Below, one piece after another: positions 24,942 through 34,470 of a stretch of 37,278 bases of DNA; the stretch's first letter is position 1, and the number at the start of each line of letters is the position of its first letter. Where the stretch lies: assembly GCA_021372295.1 (NCBI GenBank), contig JAJFUS010000020.1:1-37278 (forward strand), given 5' to 3'. The DNA is from a bacterium. Lineage in GTDB: Bacteria; Armatimonadota; UBA5829. The notes below the pieces were generated by a model, which was given only the letters and a program-made list of their open reading frames with translations, ran no database searches and had not been told where the DNA came from. A program made the position numbers and the translations under genes.

Positions 24942-25394
24942 ACAACGCTCCCAATAAAGCGGAAATCGGAGCAAAGAAGATAGAAGAAAACCCCAACACC
25001 GCCAAGTCACCCTGTTGCGGCGGTCTCCAACCGCTACAGCCTATATACCACCGTGAGAGACCATTTATGCCGAGGATCGGGTAACAAATCGAGGCCTGCC
25101 AGCATCAGTTACCCATTTAGTATATACTCGCTCCAGTCCAGGTTTGTCAACTGGTCGATGCGCTTTGTCGCAAATTTACCCCTAAATACAGTATTTTTAC
25201 GGATACGCATTTTTTGAATATTGTGCTGCGGTGATGGCCAAAAGACGTCGGTTGATGCACAGGTGGAGTTTGTGGAAGAACCCCAAGAAGTCTCCGTAGA
25301 TATGATACGCATCTTTGCTATGGGGCTCGGAAGGATTAGCTCGACGATTTGGGGAACACTCAAAGGTCTGCACGCGATATCATATTGGGTGGGG
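24942..25394. other. Divergent intergenic region, nothing firm
   Basis: About 450 bp between the TIGR03790 gene (-) and the leader repeat of the DRTGG gene (+). A short open frame in it does not look coding. No promoter is convincing on either strand. Confidence 0.3.
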
Positions 25395-25437
25395 TTCCGA
25401 GCTTTCCACTCTCCGCTCTTAGCTGTTTTCTAAGGAG
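25395..25437 (+). repeat. SD-ending dispersed repeat, copy 3 (short)
   Basis: A 5'-truncated copy: TTCCGAGCTTTCC, ACTCTCCGCTCTTAGCTG, TTTTCTAAGGAG. The ACTGAGCG end is missing. The last six bases (25432-25437) are the ribosome-binding site for the ATG at 25444, with 6 bp spacing. Confidence 0.75.
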
Positions 25438-25443
25438 AAGACC

Positions 25444-26532
25444 ATGAACCTGTATGTAGGCGCAACCCGGCAAAACGACGGCAAGACCATCACCTGCCTT
25501 GGCCTTGTATCCGCTTTGAAAAAGCGGCTGTCGAGCGTAGGATATATCAAGCCGGTGGGCCAGCGATATGTGGAGATAAACGGCCATAAGATCGACGAGG
25601 ACGCGCTTCTGGTGAAGCAGGTCTGCCAGCTCAAGGGCGATGTCGAGGACATGTCTCCTATTGCTGTGCCGCGTCACTTCACGGAAGATTATATAGACAA
25701 CCCCAACCGCAGCGACCTGGTGGACAGAATTACCGAGGCGTTCACACGCATTTTGATGGACAACGACATGGTGGTGGTCGAAGGAACAGGTCACGCCGGA
25801 GTGGGCTCGGTATTCGATATGTCCAACGGCGACGTTGCGGCGATTTTAGGCTGCAAGGCAGTAATCGTCTCTTCAGGCGGAATAGGCCGTCCGATTGACG
25901 AAATCATGCTCAACAAGGCTATGTTCGACGCCTCGGGAGTGGAAATAATCGGCGCGATCATTAACAAGGTCGATGAAGAGAAGTACGAGAAGGTCAAATC
26001 TTATGTCACTCGCGGTCTGGCGAGGAAAGGTCTCGATGTGCTAGGCGTGATGCCTTATCGACCGATGCTTTCAAACCCGACAGTAGAGCAGCTCCTGGAA
26101 GACATAGACGGCCAGCTCCTCAGCGGCGAACGAGGCTTGCGCAATATCGTCGGAAAGATGGTAATCGGAGCAATGCCTCCGCATCAGGCTCTTGAGTATA
26201 TGCACAGCGACGCCCTTCTGATTACTCCCGGCACACGCGAGGACATAATACTGGCGGCCATGAGCGCCTGCATACTCGGGGAGACGGGAACGCCATGCGT
26301 GGCAGGTATGATACTTACCGGCGGCACCGCCCCGCAGCCGAGTATTATGGAGCTTGTCGCCAGAACTTATGTCCCCGTGATACTGGTCGAGGAAGACACT
26401 TATTCCGTTGCCTCAAAGATAGCCAAGTTGATAGTCAAAATCAGACCCGGAGACTTTGAAAAAATCTCTGCAGCGGAAGCTCTGGTAGACGAATTTGTGG
26501 ATGTGGATAGTATAATAGAGAAGTTGCAATGA
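25444..26532 (+). CDS. BioD-like / DRTGG domain protein
   Basis: A 362-residue protein. The N-terminal domain is a dethiobiotin-synthetase-like NTPase with a modified P-loop GATRQNDGKTIT (6-17), VVEGTGHAGVGSVFD, and AIINKVDEEKYEKV. The C-terminal part (from about 225) fits a DRTGG domain (NIVGKMVIGAMPPHQALEYM, ALLITPGTREDIILAAM, GMILTGG). This arrangement occurs in phosphotransacetylase-associated proteins and in stand-alone proteins of unknown function. A CoA-linked metabolic sensor role is a guess. It overlaps folC by 4 bp (ATGA), so translation is coupled. Confidence 0.85.
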   Translation: MNLYVGATRQNDGKTITCLGLVSALKKRLSSVGYIKPVGQRYVEINGHKIDEDALLVKQVCQLKGDVEDMSPIAVPRHFTEDYIDNPNRSDLVDRITEAFTRILMDNDMVVVEGTGHAGVGSVFDMSNGDVAAILGCKAVIVSSGGIGRPIDEIMLNKAMFDASGVEIIGAIINKVDEEKYEKVKSYVTRGLARKGLDVLGVMPYRPMLSNPTVEQLLEDIDGQLLSGERGLRNIVGKMVIGAMPPHQALEYMHSDALLITPGTREDIILAAMSACILGETGTPCVAGMILTGGTAPQPSIMELVARTYVPVILVEEDTYSVASKIAKLIVKIRPGDFEKISAAEALVDEFVDVDSIIEKLQ

Positions 26533-27851
26533 GTAATAACCTAACCTACGAGCAGGCGCTGGATTATCTGGACGGGCTGCTGAAATTCGGGATAAAGTTC
26601 GGCTTGGAGAGAATCACGGCGCTGTCGGAAGCCTTGGGCAATCCACATCGTGATCTCAGGGTGATCCACGTCGGCGGAACCAATGGCAAAGGTTCGACGG
26701 CCACGTTTATCCAGACCATATTGAGCGAAGCCGGTTACCGCACCGCGCTTTACACATCTCCATACGTACGTGACTTGCGCGAACGCATTCAAATCGACGG
26801 CAGAATGATCGGCAGGGAAGAGTTCGCTGAGATAATAAGCGAGATCAAGCCCGCCGCAGACAAGATAGGCCAGACCGATCTTGGTCCCGTAACTGAGTTC
26901 GAGGTCAAAACTATGGCCGCGTATCTCTACTTCGCCCGAATGCATGTCGATTTCGCAGTAATGGAAGTGGGAATGGGCGGCAGATTCGACGCCACAAACA
27001 TAGTCGAGCCGTATGTTGCGGTAATTACCAACGTCAGCCTGGATCACACGGAGCGTCTGGGCGATACGGTCGACAAGATTGCTTTCGAGAAAGCCGGGAT
27101 CATCAAGACCGGTTGCACACTGGTCACCGCGGTCGATGACGAAGAGGCATGGCAGGTAATACTCAAACAGGCCAGGCATGAAGGCGCGGAGGTTTGGCGA
27201 ATAATCAGTTCGCACGCCAGGAAGGCAACGTCTCCCTCGCCGGACGTTCAGTTTAAGTACACAACTAAGGAAAACGGCTTCTCCATGCGCGGCCCCGAAA
27301 TTCAGCTCATCGGTCTCAAGCCGGGTCTGGTGGGTCAATTTCAGCACGCCAACGCCGCGACAGCCATTGCCGCCGTGCTTGCTCTGGAGAAATACGAAGT
27401 CCGCGTGCCCGTTCCCGCAATCCGCGCAGGGATAGCTTATGCATATATTCCCGGACGAGTGGAAACGCTTCAGGACAACCCTAAGGTAATCGTGGATGGC
27501 GCGCATAATCCGGCCGCGGCCCGCAGTCTCGCAAGGGCGATCCGCGAAAACTATTCTTACGACAGGCTGATCCTGGTAATCGGAATGTTGAGCACACACC
27601 CCTGCGAGGGAGTGCTGGCCAGGCTCGCGCCGATAGCGTCAACGGTAATCGCAACGCAGTCCGGGTGGTCAAAAGCTCTGCCGGCCGACGTATTGGAGAA
27701 GGAAGCTCGCAAGCATTGCGAGAACGTAGAAAATGTAAGCAACGTTTCGGATGCGGTCAAACGCGCATTGGATATTGCGAACACAAACGACCTAGTGCTT
27801 GTGACCGGGTCGTTTTACACAATAGGCGAAGTAAACATTTTACCCGAATAA
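26529..27851 (+). CDS. folC: Folylpolyglutamate/dihydrofolate synthase
   Basis: A 440-residue Mur-ligase-type enzyme that adds glutamate to folates, often also to dihydropteroate. Evidence: HVGGTNGKGSTATF P-loop (47-60), YTSPYVRDLRERIQIDG, AVMEVGMGGRFDATN, VSLDHTERLGDTVDKIAFEKAGIIK, HANAATAIAA, and VDGAHNPAAARSL near the C-terminal domain. Length is normal. It starts inside the stop of the DRTGG gene and is followed 42 bp later by the GH38 gene, as part of one operon. Confidence 0.96.
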   Translation: MSNNLTYEQALDYLDGLLKFGIKFGLERITALSEALGNPHRDLRVIHVGGTNGKGSTATFIQTILSEAGYRTALYTSPYVRDLRERIQIDGRMIGREEFAEIISEIKPAADKIGQTDLGPVTEFEVKTMAAYLYFARMHVDFAVMEVGMGGRFDATNIVEPYVAVITNVSLDHTERLGDTVDKIAFEKAGIIKTGCTLVTAVDDEEAWQVILKQARHEGAEVWRIISSHARKATSPSPDVQFKYTTKENGFSMRGPEIQLIGLKPGLVGQFQHANAATAIAAVLALEKYEVRVPVPAIRAGIAYAYIPGRVETLQDNPKVIVDGAHNPAAARSLARAIRENYSYDRLILVIGMLSTHPCEGVLARLAPIASTVIATQSGWSKALPADVLEKEARKHCENVENVSNVSDAVKRALDIANTNDLVLVTGSFYTIGEVNILPE

Positions 27852-27893
27852 TTCGCGATCATGAATTGTTCGGGCGAGGCGAAAGGAATCATT

Positions 27894-30380
27894 ATGTCTG
27901 ATAAAAAGGTTCACTTAATATGTAACGCCCATCTTGATCCGGTGTGGCTTTGGCAATGGGAAGAAGGTGCGGCTGAGGCGGTCTCCACGTTTCGGACGGC
28001 AGCCGATCTGTGCGAAGAGTTCGACGGCTTTGTCTTCAACCATAACGAGGTCATTCTATACAGATGGGTCGAGGAATACGAGCCCGAGCTTTTCAAACGG
28101 ATACAGCGCCTGGTCAAAGAGGGCAAATGGCACATAATGGGCGGCTGGTATCTGCAACCGGACTGCAATATGCCCAGCGGCGAGTCGTTCGTTCGTCAAA
28201 TTCTTCTTGGGCGGACATACTTCAAAGAGAAGTTCGACCAGACCCCAACCACCGCCATCAACCTGGACCCGTTCGGTCACACTCGCGGGCTGGCGCAGAT
28301 CATGGCCAAGAGCGGTTTCGATTCATATCTGATTTGCAGGCCGGGGCCGCCGGACATGTCCCTGGATAGCGACAACTTCATCTGGGTGGGCTACGACGGC
28401 AGTGAAGTCATTGTCAGGCGCAGCCGTCATCATTATAATACGATTCTGGGCGAGGCCATAAAGAAAGTCGAAGAGTGCCTGCAATCGCCGGAAGATGTGG
28501 CGACCATGGTTCTCTGGGGGGTCGGCGATCATGGCGGCGGCCCGTCCAGGCAAGACCTGCGAGCCCTTGCCGGCCTAATGAAGACGTCCGAGGGTTTCGA
28601 CATTCGCCACTCCACGCCCGAGGCTTACTTTGCACAGATTGCCGAGACCAGGAGCAGCCTGCCGAGGCGAGAGAAAGACTTGAACCCGTGGGCTGTCGGG
28701 TGTTACACATCGCAGGTCAGGATCAAACAGCGTCATCGCAGGATGGAAAACGAGTATTACTCTCTTGAGAAGATGGCATCCGCCGCTGCATACCAGGGTC
28801 TCATGAAATATCCCACCGCAGAGCTTCACGAAGCTCTGTTCGATCTTGCCACAAGCGAATTTCATGACATACTTCCCGGTTCGTCCATTCAGCCGGTGGA
28901 AGAAATGTCGCTGCGAGTGCTCGATCACGGGTTGGAAATCATCTCGCGTCTCAAAGCGCGCACGTTCTTCGCGCTGGCTTCAGGTCAGCCCAAAGCAAAC
29001 GAGAACGAGATACCGATTCTGGTCTACAACCCGCACCCGTTCAAAGTGAAGACTATCGTCGAGTGCGAGTTCCAGCTTCAGGACGCCAACTGGAAAGACG
29101 AGTTCACCGTAACCCCCGTCTATCAGAATGGCAAGCTGCTTCCGTCTCAAAACGAGAAGGAAGACAGCAATATGACCCTGGACTGGCGCAAACATGTCTC
29201 ATTTCTGGCCGAACTGGAACCAAGCTGCGTGAACAGGTTCGACTGCCGCCTTGAAGTAATGTCCGAGAAGCCGAAGCCCGTGCTCCATCCCGATGGCGAC
29301 AGGATCACGTTCAAAACCGACGAGATTGAGGTCATCATCAATACAAAGACCGGACTTATGGACAAGTACGCGGTTGGCGGCGTGGATCAGATTGCTCCGA
29401 ATGCGTTCGAGCCGATAGTCATCGCCGATAACGAAGATCCATGGGGAATGCTTGTCCGATCGTACAGAAATGTCGAGGGACGCTTTACGCTGATGTCCGA
29501 CGAGGCCGGCACAAAGTTTTCCGGTGTGACCGCCGCGACCATCCCATCGGTGCGAGTAATCGAAGACGGCCCGGTGCGCAGTGTAGTAGAGGCGGTATTC
29601 GAATACGGCTGCTCCGCGATATGCCAGCATTACAGCCTGCCTAAGAAGGGCACGCAGATTGATATCCAGACCAGGGTTCACTGGGAAGAGAAAAACAAGA
29701 TGCTCAAGCTCTCCATTCCGGTTCCAGGCAAGGGCAATAAATACTTAGGCCAGGTGGCTTACGGCTTCGATGAACTGCCTTCAAACGGCGACGAGGCCGT
29801 GGCTCAGAAGTGGGTCGCGGTGATCTCAAATGACGGCAACCGGACGCTCACATGCGTTAACGACGGCGTTTATGGTTCGGACTATTCCGATGACGGGCTG
29901 CGCTTGACGCTTATGCGCTCTCCGGCATACTCGGGACATCCTCTTATGGACAGAACAATCGTCACTCAGGATCGCTACCTGCCTCGCATAGACCAAGGCG
30001 AAAGGCTCTTCAAATTCAGGTTGAACGGCGGAAAAACGTCGGAGCGAATGGCCGGTATCGACCGCGAGGCTCTGGTAATGAACGAAAAGCCCTTTGCGCT
30101 GTCGTTCTTCCCGTCAGGCAGCGGCGAGAAGCCTCAGCCGCTGATTACTCTGAGCGACGAGGCCGTATTGGTGACCACGGTCAAAAAAGCCGAGAACAAT
30201 GACGACCTGATAATTCGTCTTTTCGAGCCGACCGGCAAGGATTGCGCGACCACAATGTCACTGCCGTTTATCGGCCTGGAGCGTGAAGTAAAGATGTCTG
30301 CGTTCGAGATCAAGACTCTCAGGGTCGATCCTAAGAACCGGACGGTTGTAGAAACTGATCTTATGGAAAATGCGATATAA
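27894..30380 (+). CDS. GH38 alpha-mannosidase
   Basis: An 828-residue glycoside hydrolase family 38 enzyme. The zinc site begins with H13 and D15 (NAHLDPVWLW), and the catalytic nucleophile is D125 in INLDPFGHTRG. Next are a helical middle domain (about 280-345) with FHDILPGSSIQPVEE, and large beta-sandwich domains to the C-terminus. It has no signal peptide, so it acts in the cytoplasm on imported or internal mannosides. The start 27894 is set by AAAGGAA 5 bp upstream; ATG 27861 gives an unlike-family extension. Placement between folC and a TolB-like gene is unusual and gives no clear functional link. Confidence 0.93.
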   Translation: MSDKKVHLICNAHLDPVWLWQWEEGAAEAVSTFRTAADLCEEFDGFVFNHNEVILYRWVEEYEPELFKRIQRLVKEGKWHIMGGWYLQPDCNMPSGESFVRQILLGRTYFKEKFDQTPTTAINLDPFGHTRGLAQIMAKSGFDSYLICRPGPPDMSLDSDNFIWVGYDGSEVIVRRSRHHYNTILGEAIKKVEECLQSPEDVATMVLWGVGDHGGGPSRQDLRALAGLMKTSEGFDIRHSTPEAYFAQIAETRSSLPRREKDLNPWAVGCYTSQVRIKQRHRRMENEYYSLEKMASAAAYQGLMKYPTAELHEALFDLATSEFHDILPGSSIQPVEEMSLRVLDHGLEIISRLKARTFFALASGQPKANENEIPILVYNPHPFKVKTIVECEFQLQDANWKDEFTVTPVYQNGKLLPSQNEKEDSNMTLDWRKHVSFLAELEPSCVNRFDCRLEVMSEKPKPVLHPDGDRITFKTDEIEVIINTKTGLMDKYAVGGVDQIAPNAFEPIVIADNEDPWGMLVRSYRNVEGRFTLMSDEAGTKFSGVTAATIPSVRVIEDGPVRSVVEAVFEYGCSAICQHYSLPKKGTQIDIQTRVHWEEKNKMLKLSIPVPGKGNKYLGQVAYGFDELPSNGDEAVAQKWVAVISNDGNRTLTCVNDGVYGSDYSDDGLRLTLMRSPAYSGHPLMDRTIVTQDRYLPRIDQGERLFKFRLNGGKTSERMAGIDREALVMNEKPFALSFFPSGSGEKPQPLITLSDEAVLVTTVKKAENNDDLIIRLFEPTGKDCATTMSLPFIGLEREVKMSAFEIKTLRVDPKNRTVVETDLMENAI

Positions 30381-30388
30381 TAGAGGCT

Positions 30389-31534
30389 ATGAAGATCATC
30401 AATAACCCTGAACTGCGGGGCATACTCATATTGCTTCTGATAATAGTCGTACTCGGCGGAGTAATGGCAGGCACTTCGGGCAAGCTGGAACAGTGGTTTG
30501 GAATTACGCTGTTTTCCGGCCCGAGGCTTGAAGACAAAATAGTCTTCGTCTCAAACGGCGACATTAACGTGATGGACACCGACGGCTCCCAACGAAGCGC
30601 TCTCACAAAAAGTGCGAGAGTTCTGTCGGCTCCGGCGGTGTCCGCTTCGGGCAATCGCGTAGCTTTTGTAGCGATGCGCGGCAGCGAGACTCAGGTGCTT
30701 GCGGTGGGCGCGGAAGGCGGTGAGTTGGATCAGCTTACCAGCGCAACCGGACCCAAGAAGGACCCTCGCTATACTCCCGACGGCAAGCGGCTTTCGTATA
30801 TCGCGAGCGGCAGAGTGTACGTGGCTGAACTCAATGGCGACAATCCCGACTCCGTATTGCCCACCAGCGACGAAGTTCGCGCGGCGATGTCGTCTACTTC
30901 GCAGAGCCGCGAAATTCCGGCCTATTACTCCTACGCATGGGCGCCCGACAGCGCGACCATCGCAGGCATCACCAAAGATAACGAGCGTGATGAGGACGTG
31001 CTGATGTATGTTCCTCATCACGAGCATTCCGGAGAGGCAGGTCATAACGAATCCGAATGCCCACAGCCGCAGTCGTGGCCTTTAGGCAAGGTAAACGGAT
31101 TTGCATGGGCTGCCGAGAAGCCGGTACTGGTCGCTTCGATCAAGGTCGGCAAGAAAAGCGCGCTGATGATCTTCGATGCCGATCAAAAACGCGGCGGGTT
31201 GATTACTCAAGTAGAAAAACAGCAGTTCGGCACACCCGCCATATCGCCCGACGGCAGCGAGGTTGCGGTTCCTCTGAAGTCGCTGGACAAAAGAGCTCCC
31301 AGCGGGCTGCTCAAAATCGAGTTGGCATCCGGCAAGGGAGGAATCATCGTCGAAGGAGTGTTCGAGGATCCTGTCTACTCGCCAAACGGCGACACGATCC
31401 TTGCAACAATCATCGACGAGACGGCCGACAAGCGCGACATAGCGACAATTGACGCAGCAAGCGGCAAGATGAACCAGCTCACTCACGATGGCCATAGTTC
31501 CAATGCAGTCTGGACGCCACAGTCGGCAAAATGA
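30389..31534 (+). CDS. Membrane-anchored TolB-like beta-propeller
   Basis: A 381-residue protein. A single N-terminal transmembrane segment (about 11-28, GILILLLIIVVLGGVMAG) anchors a periplasmic propeller made of PD40/WD40-like blades, each with the pattern INVMDTDGSQ, PRYTPDGKRLSYIA, PAISPDGSEVAVP, PVYSPNGDTIL. A His-rich segment (VPHHEHSGEAGH) lies near residue 215. The family mediates protein contacts; the partner is unknown. AGAGG is unusually close to the ATG (2 bp), 8 bp after the GH38 stop. It overlaps the methylase gene by 4 bp. Confidence 0.8.
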   Translation: MKIINNPELRGILILLLIIVVLGGVMAGTSGKLEQWFGITLFSGPRLEDKIVFVSNGDINVMDTDGSQRSALTKSARVLSAPAVSASGNRVAFVAMRGSETQVLAVGAEGGELDQLTSATGPKKDPRYTPDGKRLSYIASGRVYVAELNGDNPDSVLPTSDEVRAAMSSTSQSREIPAYYSYAWAPDSATIAGITKDNERDEDVLMYVPHHEHSGEAGHNESECPQPQSWPLGKVNGFAWAAEKPVLVASIKVGKKSALMIFDADQKRGGLITQVEKQQFGTPAISPDGSEVAVPLKSLDKRAPSGLLKIELASGKGGIIVEGVFEDPVYSPNGDTILATIIDETADKRDIATIDAASGKMNQLTHDGHSSNAVWTPQSAK

Positions 31535-32709
31535 TGCGTCTAAACGATCCATATCTCACCGACCAGTTAATCCCTTACATAGGCAACAAACGCAAGCTGT
31601 TGTCTCTCATATACGAAGCGATCTGCCGGACGGGGCTGAAGTCGGGGACGTTTTTCGACGTGTTTTCCGGCAGCGGAGTGGTTGCGCGTCTGGCGAAATC
31701 CGCGGGGTTCAAAGTCATCGCGAATGACTGGGAACCCTACTCCGAGACCGTTAATACTGCTTATATCGCGGCAAATAAGCCTCCAAAATTCGCCCGTTTG
31801 GGTGGAATAGAGAACGCAATCGCGTCACTTAATGCGCTTTCGGGCAAATGCGGATACATTTCGACCCACTATTGCCCGGCCGATGACGAGAAATACGATG
31901 TCGAGCTTGAGCGGATGTTTTACACTCAGGAGAACGGCCGTCGAATCGACTCAATGCGCGAGCAGATCGAACGCTGGCGCGCCGACGGCTTGATCGACTC
32001 AAGCGAAGAGGCCGCGCTGCTTGCGCCGCTGATATATCAGGCATCTTATTGCAGCAATACATCGGGGGTATTCAAGGGTTTCCATCGAGGATGGGGCGGC
32101 GCGACCAAGACCGCATTGTATCGGATACGAAGCGTTCTCACACTCAAAACACCAATTTTCTTCGATAACGGCCAGGATAATCTGGTCGTCAGGGAGGATG
32201 CGGCGGGCCTTGCGGATAAGTTGAATTGTGATATAGCGTATCTCGACCCGCCGTACAATCAGCATCAGTACGGCGCGAACTATCACCTGCTAAACACTGT
32301 CGCGCTGTGGGACAAACCGCCCATCAGCGAGCATATATCGGGCAACGGTCATAGAGATAAGGCCGCCATCCGTAAAGACTGGCGCACCCAGAGGCGCAGC
32401 AAATATTGTTACAAATCTACCGCGCTCGACGAGTTTGCGAACCTGACGGCGAAACTGAAAGCGCGGTTCATAATGGTAAGCTATTCCACCGACGGTATAA
32501 TCCCGACAGGCAGCCTGCTTTCATGCCTGGCGGAACGCGGGGCGCTGGATGTCGTAGTCAAACGATACAAACGCTACAGAGTGAGCAGCCAGAGGCCATC
32601 GCCCAGGCCGCATACGGTCGAGTTCGTCGCAATTGTCGACACTCAGAGCGGCGAGAGGCGATACTCGGTTGAGGATGCCGTCAGTATAATTATGAATTCT
32701 GAGTTTTGA
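31531..32709 (+). CDS. Orphan DNA adenine methylase (D12 class)
   Basis: A 392-residue DNA N6-adenine methyltransferase. PYIGNKRKLL near the N-terminus, the AdoMet motif FFDVFSGSG (41-49), and the catalytic DPPY at 239-242 (YLDPPYNQHQYG) give the alpha (Dam-type) order, with a target-recognition segment between. The recognition sequence cannot be read. No restriction endonuclease gene is adjacent, so it is a solitary methyltransferase, translated by overlap with the TolB-like gene. That placement in a housekeeping operon suggests a regulatory or repair role rather than restriction-modification. The last codons lie in a 14-bp tandem duplication. Confidence 0.9.
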   Translation: MMRLNDPYLTDQLIPYIGNKRKLLSLIYEAICRTGLKSGTFFDVFSGSGVVARLAKSAGFKVIANDWEPYSETVNTAYIAANKPPKFARLGGIENAIASLNALSGKCGYISTHYCPADDEKYDVELERMFYTQENGRRIDSMREQIERWRADGLIDSSEEAALLAPLIYQASYCSNTSGVFKGFHRGWGGATKTALYRIRSVLTLKTPIFFDNGQDNLVVREDAAGLADKLNCDIAYLDPPYNQHQYGANYHLLNTVALWDKPPISEHISGNGHRDKAAIRKDWRTQRRSKYCYKSTALDEFANLTAKLKARFIMVSYSTDGIIPTGSLLSCLAERGALDVVVKRYKRYRVSSQRPSPRPHTVEFVAIVDTQSGERRYSVEDAVSIIMNSEF

Positions 32710-32720
32710 ATTCTGAGTTT
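32693..32720 (+). repeat. Perfect 14-bp tandem duplication at methylase stop
   Basis: TGAATTCTGAGTTT occurs twice in tandem. The methylase stop codon TGA (32707-32709) is the first three bases of the second unit. Each unit contains two related heptamers (TGAATTC, TGAGTTT). Confidence 0.8.
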
Positions 32721-32776
32721 CGGGTTGTCGGGGTTGGATATCCAATCCTCAACTTCGCGCGAAGCATATAAGCACA

Positions 32777-32841
32777 ACTGAGCGCTGACAGGTCTGGGCT
32801 CTTAGCTCTCCACTCTCAGCTCTCAGCTATTTTCAAGGGAG
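32777..32841 (+). repeat. SD-ending dispersed repeat, copy 4
   Basis: ACTGAGCGCT, six variable bases, TCTGGGCTCTTAGCTCTCC, ACTCTCAGCTCTCAGCTA, TTTTCAAGGGAG. Final AAGGGAG (32835-32841) is 9 bp from the ATG at 32851. Heptamer periodicity is clear: TAGCTCT, CCACTCT, CAGCTCT, CAGCTAT. Confidence 0.9.
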
Positions 32842-32850
32842 ATTACTGGG

Positions 32851-33468
32851 ATGAAGAAGATTATTCTTGCTGTCATTATGCTGAGCATTTGTTCGTCCGG
32901 CCCAATTCTCGCGAACAGGATTCTGCTGGTTCCCAGCGGCCAGACTCTAACCACCGGCCAGGTGCGCGCGGAAGCAGCGCTGAGTTCCGGCAACGACGAG
33001 GGCAAATATATCTGGCTGGCAACCGGCCTTGCACAGGTGGAGATCAACTGGCTCAGGTTTAATAAGCCGAGCGGAGAAAGCGACAACGAATACGGCGCGC
33101 AGTGGAATTTTCTTCCCGAGACATCGTTCAATCCGGGGGTTGGGTTCGGAGTGCAGGACATAGCTGGCGAATCCGACGCGGGCGTGACGGGATATGTGGT
33201 TGCGACCAAGCATCTTCCCACGAGCATGACAGGCAAGTTTGTGAACGATCTCTCCGCGACCGTCGGGGTGGCGGCGGGAGGCATAGAAGGCCCGTTCTTC
33301 GGATTTGAAGCGCACTTTCCGCTCAAGTTCTTCGCTCAGGGCGAGTACGACACCCATTTCTTCAATGCCGCGGTCGGTTGGCAACCTATCAGTCTATTTC
33401 GATTAAAGGCATACACGCTCAGAGGCGAAGGCTACTTCGGCGCAGAGCTTGTGCCGATTCAGTTTTGA
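32851..33468 (+). CDS. Predicted outer-membrane beta-barrel protein
   Basis: A 205-residue exported protein. A signal peptide (MKKIILAVIMLSICSSGPIL, cleavage at about ANR) precedes alternating amphipathic strands rich in Gly and aromatic residues (QVEINWLRFNKPSG, EYGAQWNFLPETS, GVGFGVQDIAG, GFEAHFPLKFFAQGEY, FFNAAVGWQPISLFRLKAYT) with terminal Phe, as is typical of outer-membrane barrels. No family is named with confidence. It precedes a ROK kinase by 13 bp and is led by the dispersed repeat. Confidence 0.65.
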   Translation: MKKIILAVIMLSICSSGPILANRILLVPSGQTLTTGQVRAEAALSSGNDEGKYIWLATGLAQVEINWLRFNKPSGESDNEYGAQWNFLPETSFNPGVGFGVQDIAGESDAGVTGYVVATKHLPTSMTGKFVNDLSATVGVAAGGIEGPFFGFEAHFPLKFFAQGEYDTHFFNAAVGWQPISLFRLKAYTLRGEGYFGAELVPIQF

Positions 33469-33481
33469 CGGGGTAACTTTA

Positions 33482-34462
33482 ATGGATTTTAATAAGAACG
33501 CGAAATATGTAATTGGCGCCGATCTGGGCGGCACTAATGTCCGGGCGGCGGTGGTGGATCGCGACGGGAATATCGTTGGCGAGGGCCGCGCCGAGTCCAA
33601 AGCGATGGAAGGTCTTGCAGCAACTGTGGGCCAGATCGCGCTGGCGATCAACACAGCCGTGGAAAACTCGCCCGCCACTATGGCGGATGTTGCAGGGGTC
33701 GGCATGGGAGTGCCCGGCACTGTGAAAAGCAAGGAAGGCCGGGTTATGTGGTCGCCCAACTTCCTGGGCTGGGACGGCATCCAGCTCGCGCAGCCTATTG
33801 TCGATCAGATAGGCGTCCCAACGCTGCTGGGCAACGACGCGAATGTCGCCGCGCTCGGCGAATGCGTATTCGGCGCCGGCAAAGGCTCGAAATGCATGGT
33901 GATGTTCACGCTGGGAACAGGAATCGGCAGCGGGCTGATTATAGACGGCGAGATATGGGTCGGCACAAACGAAAGCGGCCCGGAAATGGGACATGCAATT
34001 GTGGCGGCGGACGGCCCCAGATGCGGATGCGGCCGCTACGGTTGTCTTGAAGCGCTCGCTCAACGCGACGCCATCATCGACCGCGCCGCGCGCAAGGCTC
34101 ATCTGGGCAGGCGAACCAGCCTTCTTGAAAAATCCAACCACGATTTGCGTTATATCACCCCCGCGATGATCGCTGAAGCCGCATCCGAGGGCGACCCAGT
34201 CTCAATTGAGACCATGCAGGAAACGGGCTATTACATCGGCATCGGCGTGGCAAACGCGATCAACATGCTTAACCCCGATAAAGTAGTGATCGGCGGCGGA
34301 ATCGCTCAGGCGGGCGATCTTTTGTTCGACCCGATCAGGGATACCGTCGAGGTGAACGCGCTGTATCAGCAGTTGCAGGGCTGCGAGGTCGTGCCCGCAC
34401 AACTCGGCGATAACGCCGGAGTCCTGGGCGGTGCCGCGATGGTGTTCCAGAGGATAATCTAG
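33482..34462 (+). CDS. ROK family glucokinase
   Basis: A 326-residue sugar kinase of the ROK family. The phosphate-binding IGADLGGTNVRAAVVD is at 11-26, VGMGVPGTV and LLGNDANVAALGE follow, then FTLGTGIGSGLIIDG and the zinc-binding GHAIV...CGCGRYGCLEALA. The C-terminus has MLNPDKVVIGGGI. It lacks an N-terminal helix-turn-helix, so it is an enzyme rather than a repressor. Glucose is the usual substrate, but N-acetylmannosamine or others cannot be excluded. GGGG is 7 bp before the ATG; upstream ATG-less start 33449 would overlap the barrel gene. Confidence 0.93.
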   Translation: MDFNKNAKYVIGADLGGTNVRAAVVDRDGNIVGEGRAESKAMEGLAATVGQIALAINTAVENSPATMADVAGVGMGVPGTVKSKEGRVMWSPNFLGWDGIQLAQPIVDQIGVPTLLGNDANVAALGECVFGAGKGSKCMVMFTLGTGIGSGLIIDGEIWVGTNESGPEMGHAIVAADGPRCGCGRYGCLEALAQRDAIIDRAARKAHLGRRTSLLEKSNHDLRYITPAMIAEAASEGDPVSIETMQETGYYIGIGVANAINMLNPDKVVIGGGIAQAGDLLFDPIRDTVEVNALYQQLQGCEVVPAQLGDNAGVLGGAAMVFQRII

Positions 34463-34470
34463 TTTTATGA

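Noticed and set aside
26541..27599. 352-residue open frame antisense to folC
   Set aside because: folC motifs are complete on the + strand and the antisense product is unlike any family.
30375..30380. TATAAT before the TolB-like gene
   Set aside because: It lies in the last codons of the GH38 gene, only 8 bp from the next start codon, with no -35; too close to act as a promoter for that gene.
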